Shown here piece after piece: positions 41,606-50,104 of a stretch of 56,351 nucleotides of DNA (position 1 is the first letter of the stretch; every line of letters starts with the position of its first letter). The notes under the pieces are model-generated. The model saw nothing but the letters and a program-made list of their open reading frames with translations, had not been told where the DNA came from and did not search any database. A program made the translations under genes and the position numbers. The stretch lies in assembly GCA_900755065.1 (NCBI GenBank), contig CAAEFC010000029.1, positions 1 through 56,351 of the forward strand, written 5' to 3'. The stretch is from Bacilli bacterium (GTDB lineage Bacteria; Bacillota_I; Bacilli_A; RFN20; CAG-449).

Positions 41606-44275
41606 CTACGCTTTTTTCAGAACGACGCTGCCGTTCGCGCTTAAATTCAGAGAAGTGATCGTTTCCGTAGAATCGACTTTTCCCGAATGGTCGAAGATCA
41701 GGCGATACGAACCGCCCAACGCATAGTCGCTGACGGCGTCGAGAGAGTGAATCACCAGAATTTCTTCTCCGTCGGTCGGATCGGAAACCGTGAACGCCAG
41801 AACGGAAGATCCGTCTCCGACGAATTTCATCTGCGCGGCGACCTTGTCTTTATCCGCCAGACGAAGGAGAGGATTCTCTTTTCGCATCTGGATCAGATCC
41901 TTGAAGTACTCGAACATTTCGATGTTCTTCGCTTTCAGGGAGTAATCCATCTTGTTGACCTTATCGCCCGCATTGTAGGAATTATGCACCTGACTTCCCG
42001 TACCGGCGCTCTTCGTCCGCATGAAGTCTTCGCCCTCCTGCATGAAGGTGATTCCCTGACCGGTAAAGACCAGCGCCTCGCTTTGCTTGTAGACGTCAGA
42101 GAGATGCGCCTTGCGATCTCCCGTCAAAGTCAGATTCAGATGATCGTACAGCGTGTAGTTATCGTGACAGGACACGTAGTTGATGACTCTGTTCGGGTCG
42201 ATCGAAGCGGAGAAACGTCCCATCAGTCCGCTTTGAACCGGGATAGCGCTGCTCTTGTTTCCTTGCACCCAACCGGTACCCGGAGTGTTGTCTCCCTTGA
42301 TGCCGTTTCGGATTTTGTCGTTGAAAGCGCCGACTGTTCCCGTCAATCCTCCGACCGTCGACTGATTGGTCTGTTTGAGCGAAGACAAGGTCGTCGTTCC
42401 GCCGGTCCAAGGTTCGCCGTAAATCATCACCTTATCGTAAATTTTCGCGCATTCGGCATAAACTTCTTCCATTGTTCCCGTATCGATCAGTCCCATCAGG
42501 TCGAAACGGAATCCGGAAAGTTTGTATTCGCCCAGCCAGAATTTACAGGAATCGACCACGAATTTCCGGTACATATAGTGATCGGTCGCCATTTCGTTGC
42601 CGCAACCGGAACCGTTTGAGTAGCCGAAGTTGCTGTCCAGACGGTGATAATATCCCGGAATGATCTTTTCAAAATTGGTCGCGTCGCTTTCGGCGGTGTG
42701 ATTGTACACCACGTCCATGTTGATCTGAATGTCGTTGGCCAGAAGCGTTTTGACCATCGTCTTGAATTCCTTGATTCGGACGAGACCGTCGGTCGGATCG
42801 GTGGAATACGAACCTTCCAGACAGTTGTAGTTCAGCGGATCGTATCCCCAGTTGTACCCGTCGCTCTTGGTTTCGTCCACGCTGTTGTAATCGTAGAACG
42901 GCAGAATCTGCACGTGGGAAATCCCCAGTTCTTTGAGATGATCCAGACCGGTGGTTACTCCCTGATATGTGGTTCCCTCTTCGGTCAGTCCGAGGAATTT
43001 GCCCCGATGAGCCGCGCTGACTCCGGAAGTCGAATCGATCGTCATGTCGCGGACGTGAATCTCGTAGATCGACGCGTCGACGTTGTTGACCGGTCCGTTT
43101 TCCGGCCGTTGAACCGAATCCCAGCCGATTTCCGCATTGATCTGATCGAAGTCGACGATCATGCCGATCTTCCCGTTCACGCCGCAGGATTTCGCGTAAG
43201 GATCGACGATTTCGTTGGTCTTATCTTTGTTGACGATCGTATACGTATAGTATTTCCCGTGCAGGTTTCCCTGTTCCGTCACCGACCATACGCCTTTTTC
43301 CCCTTTCGTCAGCGCCACCGTCTTCGTCGGTTTGTTCGTTTCCGACGGCGTGCCGCTGTCGTAAAGATTCAGCCTGACTTCTTTGGAAATCGGCGCCCAG
43401 ATTTTAAACGTCGTGCTCTGCTTGTTCGCGGCGAAAGTCACGCCGAGATCGTCGCCGTCGTAGTTGTACTTCTCGCCGAACGAGTCGGTGTTGTAGATGT
43501 CGTAAAGAGCCAGTTCGCATTCCGCCGTTCCGGAAGAACCGAAGTCGTAACGAACCGTGTAGGTCTTTTCCAGATCGTACTCGAAGCCTTCCGGCATCAG
43601 AACCTGCACGAAATGCGAATCCGGGAACAACTTGACGGTGTATCCGCTGATTTCCGTTCCGTCTTCAAAAAGCGAAACGCTTTCCGCGGCGAATTTTTCT
43701 TTGTCGCAGGAAAGGTAAATCATCGCCGTCATCTGCGATTTGTTGCGTACATTGTACGAAGCGTATGCCGAAGTGATCGCGTCTTTTCCGGCGTCTTCTC
43801 TCGATTCGAAAATAGTCTCTCTCCCTTCTACCAGATAGACGTTGTAGATGCCGTCTTCCGAAGTGGCCGGAACGGTGATAAAGCGATCTTTCTCAATATC
43901 TTTTCCGGTCCAACTGTCTCCGCCCTTGCGGATAATGATGCCGATGGACGTTACGCCTTCCCCGACGGGAATATCGCCGACGACGCCGTAAGCGTCATAC
44001 ATCGAAAAGGCATAAGCCGCGCCGTCTTTTCCGACAGGTTCTGCTTCCCACGACCAGATATCCCACGAAAGATAGTCGGCGGCTGTACGGGTGTAATGCA
44101 CTCTGACTTTGGAAGTCGTCAGCACCTCCCCGGTCAATTTGCTCTCATCGACCTGTGTTCTGCCTTCGGCCCACGGCACATCGAGATCGGCCGGCTTATC
44201 GTTCTTTTTGCAACCGTTGCAAGCAAACAAAGCCGTTACCATAGCCAAAGACAATAGCAATCGTTTCTTTTTCAT
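41606..44275 (-). CDS. pulA: Type I pullulanase, lipoprotein
   Basis: An 889-residue secreted debranching enzyme that cleaves alpha-1,6 links in pullulan, glycogen or amylopectin. It has a lipoprotein signal (FAC followed by NGCKKND), an N-terminal starch-binding CBM41-like domain (DYLSWDIWSWEAEPVGKDG), a second carbohydrate domain, a CBM48-like segment and a GH13_14 barrel. The pullulanase signature YNWGYDPLNYNCLEGSY is present, with nucleophile Asp in FRFDLMG, acid Glu in YGEPWTGG and HDNYTLYD. It would sit on the outer face of the membrane. It forms a single-gene unit between its own promoter region and terminator. Confidence 0.96.
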   Translation of the reverse strand: MKKKRLLLSLAMVTALFACNGCKKNDKPADLDVPWAEGRTQVDESKLTGEVLTTSKVRVHYTRTAADYLSWDIWSWEAEPVGKDGAAYAFSMYDAYGVVGDIPVGEGVTSIGIIIRKGGDSWTGKDIEKDRFITVPATSEDGIYNVYLVEGRETIFESREDAGKDAITSAYASYNVRNKSQMTAMIYLSCDKEKFAAESVSLFEDGTEISGYTVKLFPDSHFVQVLMPEGFEYDLEKTYTVRYDFGSSGTAECELALYDIYNTDSFGEKYNYDGDDLGVTFAANKQSTTFKIWAPISKEVRLNLYDSGTPSETNKPTKTVALTKGEKGVWSVTEQGNLHGKYYTYTIVNKDKTNEIVDPYAKSCGVNGKIGMIVDFDQINAEIGWDSVQRPENGPVNNVDASIYEIHVRDMTIDSTSGVSAAHRGKFLGLTEEGTTYQGVTTGLDHLKELGISHVQILPFYDYNSVDETKSDGYNWGYDPLNYNCLEGSYSTDPTDGLVRIKEFKTMVKTLLANDIQINMDVVYNHTAESDATNFEKIIPGYYHRLDSNFGYSNGSGCGNEMATDHYMYRKFVVDSCKFWLGEYKLSGFRFDLMGLIDTGTMEEVYAECAKIYDKVMIYGEPWTGGTTTLSSLKQTNQSTVGGLTGTVGAFNDKIRNGIKGDNTPGTGWVQGNKSSAIPVQSGLMGRFSASIDPNRVINYVSCHDNYTLYDHLNLTLTGDRKAHLSDVYKQSEALVFTGQGITFMQEGEDFMRTKSAGTGSQVHNSYNAGDKVNKMDYSLKAKNIEMFEYFKDLIQMRKENPLLRLADKDKVAAQMKFVGDGSSVLAFTVSDPTDGEEILVIHSLDAVSDYALGGSYRLIFDHSGKVDSTETITSLNLSANGSVVLKKA

Positions 44276-44415
44276 TTCAGTCTCCCTTTTTCTATATTAC
44301 TATCATACCATATCCGAAAATTTACGCCACAATTATTTTTCTTTACCCGGCAAATACCTGCCCTATACGTCCTTCTTTTCTGTAAAATCAGGCTTCACTC
44401 AAAACCCGCATCGCC

Positions 44416-45012
44416 CTACAAAGCATACGACGCCGATAGCGCAATCGTCAGAAAAATCAGAAAAACATCGATGACGAGCAGCAACACGGAAGCAAATTCC
44501 AGTTTTAAAGCGATTTTCTTCCGCCGAAGCGCAATCAGTAGACAAAGGAGCAAAAGAAGATCCGCGACGCAAAAGACGAAAGTCAGTATTCCGATCGGGT
44601 TGCCGTTTTTCAAGGTGGCCGTCAGAATGCTGTTTGATTCCCAGACAGACGAAGGCCGATCGGAACCGTCCGGAATCGGATAGACATATACCCGCCTGAA
44701 AAAAACAGGAATGAAGAAAAGAATCAAATAAAAAGCATCAATGAAAATTCCGGTAAAAGAAAGAATGTACGCGATGTTTTTTCGCATTCTGAATTCGGAA
44801 GAACGCATTCGGACCTGCTCTTCTTCGATCAGATCGCTGAGTTTTATGTCAAAAAAAGCCGCTAATTTTTCCGCATTTTCCCGGGTAGGCAAGGATTTAC
44901 CGCATTCGTATTTGGCAATCACCGATCGGGAGATGAAAAGGCGCTTAGCCAATTCTTCCTGCGTAAGTCCTTTCTTTTTCCGCAATGCTTTCAATCTTTC
45001 CGAAAAATCCAT
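44416..45012 (-). CDS. XRE-family regulator with four membrane helices
   Basis: A 198-residue protein: an N-terminal Cro/XRE helix-turn-helix (LKALRKKKGLTQEELAKRLFISRSVIAKYECG, residues 6-60) joined to a C-terminal part with about four membrane segments. Such membrane-tied XRE proteins often control adjacent genes in response to envelope signals. ATG at 45012 follows AGAGGG; the GTG at 45021 overlaps that site. It is divergent from the four-helix protein at 45205, its likely target (inference). Confidence 0.82.
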   Translation of the reverse strand: MDFSERLKALRKKKGLTQEELAKRLFISRSVIAKYECGKSLPTRENAEKLAAFFDIKLSDLIEEEQVRMRSSEFRMRKNIAYILSFTGIFIDAFYLILFFIPVFFRRVYVYPIPDGSDRPSSVWESNSILTATLKNGNPIGILTFVFCVADLLLLLCLLIALRRKKIALKLEFASVLLLVIDVFLIFLTIALSASYAL

Positions 45013-45173
45013 CTCCGTCACCCTCTTTTATTATAAAGGTTGCTGGTCAGAATTCCTTGTTCTTTTTGGCGAACAAGTTTTTTTCCTTCCGCACGCCAGA
45101 CAAGGTAACGGTCAAAATCCGTTTTTTTCCGAAGAAACGGCATCATTTTCTGTTCTTTTCTGAATGTCGTCAT

Positions 45174-45182
45174 GCTATAATG
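45174..45182 (+). promoter_or_regulatory. Extended -10 of the 45205 gene
   Basis: TGC-TATAAT, followed by GAAAGG and the start about 30 bases later. No -35 resembling consensus is seen, as is usual for extended -10 promoters. Confidence 0.6.
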
Positions 45183-45204
45183 ACAAAAAAGAAAGGTCGC
45201 GCTC

Positions 45205-45753
45205 ATGAAAAGCAAAATCGCATTAACCCTGTTGGTCTTCGTTTCTTATCTGATGCAAATCCCGTTCGTCGTGTATTTCATTACGGCGATGGTCAATGAA
45301 AGTCTGTCCGATACTTTTGCTTCCGTAGCCGTTTCTTTGAGTTGTGCCTTCGCCCTCGTCGCCTTAGGCGTCTGCATCGCCAACTTCGTTTCGGCGGCGA
45401 TCGGATACCGGAAAGAATCTTCTTCGCCGGTGAAATCCACGATGATCGCCAAACTCTGTCTGATTCCCTTCTACCTGCTTAATTTCACGATCTGGGGCTT
45501 GTTCGTCGTCGTCTGCCTGATGTCTCCTTTTTTAATCGCGATGGGCGTCTTCATGTTGATTCTTTCCGTCGTTTCCACGTATATCCTGATGCTTGCGTCG
45601 GGATCGCACAACATCGCTTTCGCCCTTAAAGAATTCCTCGAAACGAAAAATCTTTTCTTTCTTCTCTGTCTGATCGGCCATTTCGTATTCTGTCTGGACG
45701 TCGTTTCTTCGATCGCGCTTTACGTTTTCCACCGCCGTCCGAAGATCGCCTGA
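45205..45753 (+). CDS. Four-to-five-helix membrane protein, divergent from XRE-membrane regulator
   Basis: A 182-residue protein with hydrophobic segments at about residues 5-28, 42-66, 84-105, 112-132 and 148-172. No family is recognised and there is no signal peptide cleavage site. It is closed by a strong terminator. Its only neighbour partner is the divergent membrane-anchored regulator, which suggests a two-gene envelope module. Confidence 0.75.
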   Translation: MKSKIALTLLVFVSYLMQIPFVVYFITAMVNESLSDTFASVAVSLSCAFALVALGVCIANFVSAAIGYRKESSSPVKSTMIAKLCLIPFYLLNFTIWGLFVVVCLMSPFLIAMGVFMLILSVVSTYILMLASGSHNIAFALKEFLETKNLFFLLCLIGHFVFCLDVVSSIALYVFHRRPKIA

Positions 45754-45768
45754 TAAAGAGTGGAATGC

Positions 45769-45801
45769 GGGATTTGAACTTCTTCAAATTCCCTTTTTTT
45801 T
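45769..45801 (+). terminator. Terminator of the 45205 gene
   Basis: GGGATTTGAA, CTTC, TTCAAATTCCC with one bulged T, then eight T. Confidence 0.92.
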
Positions 45802-45967
45802 GATTCCCCATTTTATGCCACATTGCAAAGGGATTCCCTTGTCTTCATTCGATGAATGTTCCTCCTTTATGTGATAAGCGAAATTGCGGATTTTCACTTT
45901 GATCATTTCCCTTTTTGCCTGAACGGATTAAAACCGTTTTTTTTCTTTGAATTTATCATTCACGCAC

Positions 45968-46003
45968 GAAAAAAGCGGCTCGGCGTTTCCGCCTGACCGC
46001 CTT
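45968..46003 (-). terminator. Terminator of the flotillin gene
   Basis: On the minus strand GCGG-TCA-GGCG, GAAA loop, CGCC-GAG-CCGC, then TTTTTT: a two-tier stem with an internal loop. Confidence 0.82.
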
Positions 46004-46030
46004 TTGAAGGTTGATTTTCTGGATTTCCGG

Positions 46031-47518
46031 TTACTCTTCGCTTTCCTTTTTCTCCTCGTTTTTACTCACCAGTTTACCGCCGAGATAACCCGCAAGCACC
46101 GATTTGAGGTCGATGCCCAGCGATTTCTCGACCGACTGAATGATCTGCGAGGAATTGTTGGTGATTTCCGAAGCCAGTTTGGTCGTATTGCCGTCTCCGT
46201 ACATCGTGATGTTGTCGATTTGCGCGTACGCCGCCGCGAGAGGTTCGCTGGACGCACGGACGATGTCCGGAAGAACTTTCGAATCGAGAATCAGTTGCAG
46301 AACCGACGCTTCGCCCATCTTTTTCATCGCTTCCGCTTTTCTTTCGATCGCTTCGGCTTCGGCCTTTCCGACCGCCTCGATTCCCTGCGCTTTCTGTTCG
46401 GACGCGTACTTTTCGGCTTCGGCCTGAATCTTCAACGCCTCTGCTTCCTTCTGTTTGATGACTTTTTCCGCTTCGGCCTGAATTTTCTTCGCTTCGGCCT
46501 GCTGTTCTTTTTCAAACTTTTCCGCTTCCGCCGCGCGCTGTCTCTGGAACAGTTCCGCCGAAGCCTTCTGCTCCAACGCGTATTTCTCCGCGTCGGCCTT
46601 TTTGTTGATCTGCGCTTCCAGTTGCTTTTCCTGCAATTCGACTTCCCGTTGACCCAGTTCGACTTCTCGTTCGCGCTTGGCGATATCGGCGTTGATTTTA
46701 GCGACGTTGATCTCTTCCTGCCGTTTCTGCTCTTCGATGGCGTAAGCGGCGTCCGCGCTCGCCGCGGCCGTATCGGACTTGGTTTTCAGTTCCGATTTCC
46801 GAAGTTCGTACTCGGTATTCTGCTGAATGATTTTGGTTTGCGCGTCTACATTCGCCTTGTTCGCGGCTTCCAGCGCGGAAGCCTGCGCGATTTTCACGTC
46901 CCGTTCCGAATTGGCGCGGGCGATCTGGGCGTCTTTCTGAATCTGCGTGATGTTGTCGACGCCGAGATTCTGAATGACATTCTCCTTGTCGGAGAAGTTC
47001 TGAATCGTCAGATTGATGATCTGCAATCCCATTCGGCCCATATCCTGCATCGCGTTGTCTTTGACCTTCTCTGCGAACAGATCGCGGTTATGCACGAGAT
47101 CCGTCAGTTTCATCTGCCCGATGATCTCCCGCATGTTTCCTTCCAGAACTTCTTTGGCGATTGCCTGAATGCCCGAAAGTTTTTCCTGTAAGAAAATCTG
47201 CGAAGCCAGCGCGATGTCTTCCGGCGTCGATCCGATTTTGATGTTGGCGACGCCGTCGACGAAGATATTGATGAACTCCGACGTCGGAACGGCGTCCGGC
47301 GTTTTGATATCCACCTGAATCAGGTTCAACGGCAGTTTGTCCAACCTTTGAAGAAACGGAATCCGGAACCCGGCTTTTCCGATCAGTACTTTTCTTTTTT
47401 TCCGACCGGTAACGATAAAGGCCGTATCCGGCGGCGCTTTGACGTAGGAGACCGCGAACAAAATGGCGATCAGCGCGAGAATGCCCACGACCAGCAAAAC
47501 GATTTGATATGCTTGCAT
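46031..47518 (-). CDS. floT: Flotillin (FloT/SPFH family)
   Basis: A 495-residue flotillin. A membrane helix covers residues 5-26, the SPFH domain follows to about 190 (APPDTAFIVTGRKKRKVLIG, DIKTPDAVPT), and residues 200-420 are a long alanine/glutamate-rich coiled coil (EAEK/EAEAL repeats). It ends in KNEEKKESEE. Flotillins scaffold membrane microdomains and influence signalling and fluidity. The YuaF/NfeD partner found next to FloT in Bacillus is not present; a ruined SPFH gene lies upstream instead. The promoter is at 47559-47587. Confidence 0.92.
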   Translation of the reverse strand: MQAYQIVLLVVGILALIAILFAVSYVKAPPDTAFIVTGRKKRKVLIGKAGFRIPFLQRLDKLPLNLIQVDIKTPDAVPTSEFINIFVDGVANIKIGSTPEDIALASQIFLQEKLSGIQAIAKEVLEGNMREIIGQMKLTDLVHNRDLFAEKVKDNAMQDMGRMGLQIINLTIQNFSDKENVIQNLGVDNITQIQKDAQIARANSERDVKIAQASALEAANKANVDAQTKIIQQNTEYELRKSELKTKSDTAAASADAAYAIEEQKRQEEINVAKINADIAKREREVELGQREVELQEKQLEAQINKKADAEKYALEQKASAELFQRQRAAEAEKFEKEQQAEAKKIQAEAEKVIKQKEAEALKIQAEAEKYASEQKAQGIEAVGKAEAEAIERKAEAMKKMGEASVLQLILDSKVLPDIVRASSEPLAAAYAQIDNITMYGDGNTTKLASEITNNSSQIIQSVEKSLGIDLKSVLAGYLGGKLVSKNEEKKESEE

Positions 47519-47536
47519 TTCTTTTCCTCCTTATTT

Positions 47537-47960
47537 TTATTTCCCTATCAACGAGCCTATCATACTGGATAAGGAATCGCTTGTCAATACCTCGGGAAGT
47601 TGTCCGTCCCGAGTGTCGTAGAAAACGATCGACAAGACGAATGAAGAACACTCTTCGTAAGATAATGTCGGATTCGCATCAAGGTAGAGACTTGCTCGAT
47701 GAAAGCGAATTCGGCTTTGCCTCTGGCGTTTCCCTTCTGCACGATCCTATACGCTTCGGCAGTTCATGAACTCCGCCGATGACTTCGTCGAAAACGATGC
47801 CGACGCGGTTCGCGGAAACCGAAACGAACGATCCGAACAAAAGGATGCCAGAAGACACCGGACTCAGGGGAATCCATCTATACCCCCTTTTGCTTTTTCC
47901 GGGATATCCCTCCTTTCTTTTTGTCGGTTCGCCCTCCGATTTTGTCTCGGTTGAGGGCAA
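47537..47960 (-). pseudogene. Prohibitin-like SPFH gene, internally deleted and frameshifted
   Basis: Three minus-strand frames carry successive pieces of a prohibitin-type SPFH protein. The first has a membrane helix and band-7 start (SGILLFGSFVSVSANRVGIVFDEVIGGVHE), with an alternative start near 48022 behind AAAGGAG. The second has AYRIVQKGNARGKAEFAFIEQ, like the coiled-coil end of such proteins. The third has YDTRDGQLPEVLTSDS..IGSLIGK and TAA at 47537, matching the conserved kWDGxLPxV tail of prohibitins. The middle half is gone. The flotillin promoter now lies within this pseudogene. Roughly 130 of about 280 codons survive. Individual pieces are short, so the family call is moderate. Confidence 0.5.
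47559..47587 (-). promoter_or_regulatory. Promoter of the flotillin gene
   Basis: TTGACA, 17 bases, TATGAT on the minus strand, followed by AAGGAGG and the start. Confidence 0.82.
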
Positions 47961-48065
47961 CCGCCGTCCACGCGCACAGCGAAATCCGAAACAGGACCGA
48001 CGGACGCAATGAGCAGTTTCACTTTTCTTTCTCCTTTCTTTTTGTCGTTGAATCCCGGCCCTCTA

Positions 48066-48177
48066 AAAGAAAAAGACCATTAACTCAACGTTAATGATCT
48101 TGCAAAATCTTTTGGATTGTCTGTACCGAAGATTCCTCGTGCTGACGATACCGACCTAGTATGCTACTCCTCATTAC
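48066..48177 (-). ncRNA. Candidate small RNA or leader 3, with promoter and terminator
   Basis: A minus-strand transcript of about 110 bases from a TAAGAT promoter to an 11-bp terminator (AGATCATTAAC, 5-base loop, GTTAATGGTCT, then TTTTTC). It contains small hairpins AGTA-GCA-TACT and TCGT-CAGC-ACGA. It is not a T-box (too short, no TGGNACC). It could be a small RNA or an attenuating leader of the ruined SPFH gene that starts about 45 bases further on. I match it to no known riboswitch. Confidence 0.45.
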
Positions 48178-48183
48178 GCCTTT

Positions 48184-48212
48184 ATCTTAAACCAAAGGCG
48201 GACGCTTGTCAA
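48184..48212 (-). promoter_or_regulatory. Promoter of candidate RNA 3
   Basis: TTGACA, 17 bases, TAAGAT on the minus strand. Confidence 0.75.
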
Positions 48213-48215
48213 GCG

Positions 48216-48239
48216 AAATCGATATTTTTTTATCGATTT
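48216..48239. repeat. Inverted repeat at the ABC exporter stop codon
   Basis: AAATCGATA, six A/T and TATCGATTT, a perfect 9-bp inverted repeat overlapping the stop of the ABC gene. It has no T-tract, but could mark the end of the operon. Confidence 0.5.
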
Positions 48240-50103
48240 AGGAAGCGCTTTGCTTTTTGTTCAGGTTGTCGATGATCGCGTCAATCGAGTTGTCGCTTTC
48301 TTCATCGAATTGCGAATTGTACAGTTTCGCGTAGAATCCGTCCTGAGCAAGCAACTCCTCGTGATTTCCCTGTTCGATGATGTCGCCGTCTTTCAGCACC
48401 AGGATCAGATCGGCGTTTTTGATCGTGGAAAGGCGATGTGCGATCACGAACGAAGTCCGCGATTGCGTCAGCCGGTCCATCGCGTTCTGAATCAGGATTT
48501 CCGTGCGGGTATCCACGTTGGAAGTCGCCTCGTCGAGAATCAGCATCGGGGCGTTCTGAATCATCGCCCGCGCGATCGTGAACAATTGCTTCTGCCCGGC
48601 GGAAAGCGAACTGCTGTCCGAAAGAAGCGTATCGTAACCGTTCGGCAAGGTTTTGATGAAGGAATGAATACCGCAGGCTTTGCACGCCCGGATCATCGTC
48701 TCTTCCGAAACGTCCTTTTTGTTGAACGCCAGGTTTTCTTTCACCGTTCCTTCAAAAAGCCACGTATCCTGCAACACCATTCCGAACAGATCGTGAATGT
48801 TTTCCCGCGTCAGTTCCTTCGTGTTCACTCCGTCGATCAGAATTTCGCCGGAATTGATTTCGTAAAACCGCATCAGCAGATTGACGATCGTCGTTTTCCC
48901 CGCGCCCGTCGGTCCGACGATCGCGACTTTCTGACCGCTTCTGACCTGCGCGCTGAAATTCTTGATGATCAGATGATCCGGCTCGTAACCGAATTGCACG
49001 TTGCGGAATTCGACATTGCCTTTCGCCGATTCGATGCGTCTGACCTTACCCGATTCGTCTTCGAGTTCGCTTTCGTTGAGGAAATCGAAGACCCGCTCGC
49101 TGGCCGCCATGCAGGATTGAATCTGGCTCATTCCCTGCGACAAAGTCGAAAGCGGTTGCGTGAAGAGGCGGACGTAAATCAGGAAAGCGGTGATCACGCC
49201 GAATTTGAATCTTCCGTCCATCACCCCGAGCGCGCCGACGATGCAGACCGCGACATAGCCGAGATTCCCGATGAAGGACATCAGGGTCGGCATCATGCCG
49301 GAAAGAAACTGCGACATGAAATTCGCTTTTTTGACCTGTCCGTTCAATCCGGCGAACTGCTTTTTGACGCGATTATCCGCGCCGGAAACCCGCACGACGT
49401 CATGCCCGGAATACATCTCCTCGATGTAGCCGTTGAGTTTGCCTAACGCTTCCTGTCTGGCGGTGAAGTATTTCTGCGATTTCGCCATGATGACGAACAT
49501 CAGCGCAAACCCGAGAAGGCTGCTCAGAATCGCCGTCAGCGCCATCGACCATTCGGTAACGAACATCATGATCAGGCAGGCGGCAAACTGGAATACAGCC
49601 GATACGATGCCGGAAATGCTGTTGTTCAGCGCGTCGGCGATGGTATCGACATCGTTGGTGATCCGGCTGAGTACGTCGCCGTACGTATGCCGGTTGAAAT
49701 ACGCTAACGGAACGCAATTGATTTTCCGTTCCAGATCGTCCCGCATCTTCTTTGAAATTCTCAAAGTGACTCTGGCGAGAATCAATGACGTGATGATGCC
49801 GATGATCGCGCTTAAAACGTACAGAACGACGAGGAAGATGCCGATTTTTCCGATTTCGGTCAGATCGATATCCACCCAGATTCCGGTCTGATTCAACCGG
49901 GTAAACGAATCGGAAATGATGTTGGTGAGATCTTTCAGTTTATCCGGTCCGACCACGGTCAGCACGGCGCTCAACGCGGAGAGAACCAGACTGACGATCA
50001 GGATCGGTAAGTAAGGCCGGATGTATTTTATTAGATTTTTCAAAGCCGCTTTTCCGTTTCTGGCTTTCTGCGGCGCGGCGTTTTTTCTCATTGGTCCCGG
50101 CAT
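48238..50103 (-). CDS. ABC exporter, permease-ATPase half (consensus site)
   Basis: A 621-residue half-transporter with six membrane helices (about 30-330) and a C-terminal ATPase: Walker A GPTGAGKTT, signature LSAGQ, Walker B LILDEATSNVD with the catalytic Glu. It pairs with the 50105 gene, 1 base upstream, to form a heterodimeric exporter of the LmrCD/BmrCD/TM287-288 class. Substrates of that class are drugs, lipids or peptides. The start has AAAGGAGG. Confidence 0.93.
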   Translation of the reverse strand: MPGPMRKNAAPQKARNGKAALKNLIKYIRPYLPILIVSLVLSALSAVLTVVGPDKLKDLTNIISDSFTRLNQTGIWVDIDLTEIGKIGIFLVVLYVLSAIIGIITSLILARVTLRISKKMRDDLERKINCVPLAYFNRHTYGDVLSRITNDVDTIADALNNSISGIVSAVFQFAACLIMMFVTEWSMALTAILSSLLGFALMFVIMAKSQKYFTARQEALGKLNGYIEEMYSGHDVVRVSGADNRVKKQFAGLNGQVKKANFMSQFLSGMMPTLMSFIGNLGYVAVCIVGALGVMDGRFKFGVITAFLIYVRLFTQPLSTLSQGMSQIQSCMAASERVFDFLNESELEDESGKVRRIESAKGNVEFRNVQFGYEPDHLIIKNFSAQVRSGQKVAIVGPTGAGKTTIVNLLMRFYEINSGEILIDGVNTKELTRENIHDLFGMVLQDTWLFEGTVKENLAFNKKDVSEETMIRACKACGIHSFIKTLPNGYDTLLSDSSSLSAGQKQLFTIARAMIQNAPMLILDEATSNVDTRTEILIQNAMDRLTQSRTSFVIAHRLSTIKNADLILVLKDGDIIEQGNHEELLAQDGFYAKLYNSQFDEESDNSIDAIIDNLNKKQSAS

Positions 50104-50104
50104 T

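Noticed and set aside
42644..44257. A 537-codon plus-strand frame opposite pulA
   Set aside because: It is the complement of the pullulanase gene and has no ribosome site or domain.
47679..48012. Plus-strand frames between flotillin and the ABC genes
   Set aside because: No ribosome sites or family similarity; the minus strand holds the SPFH remnant.
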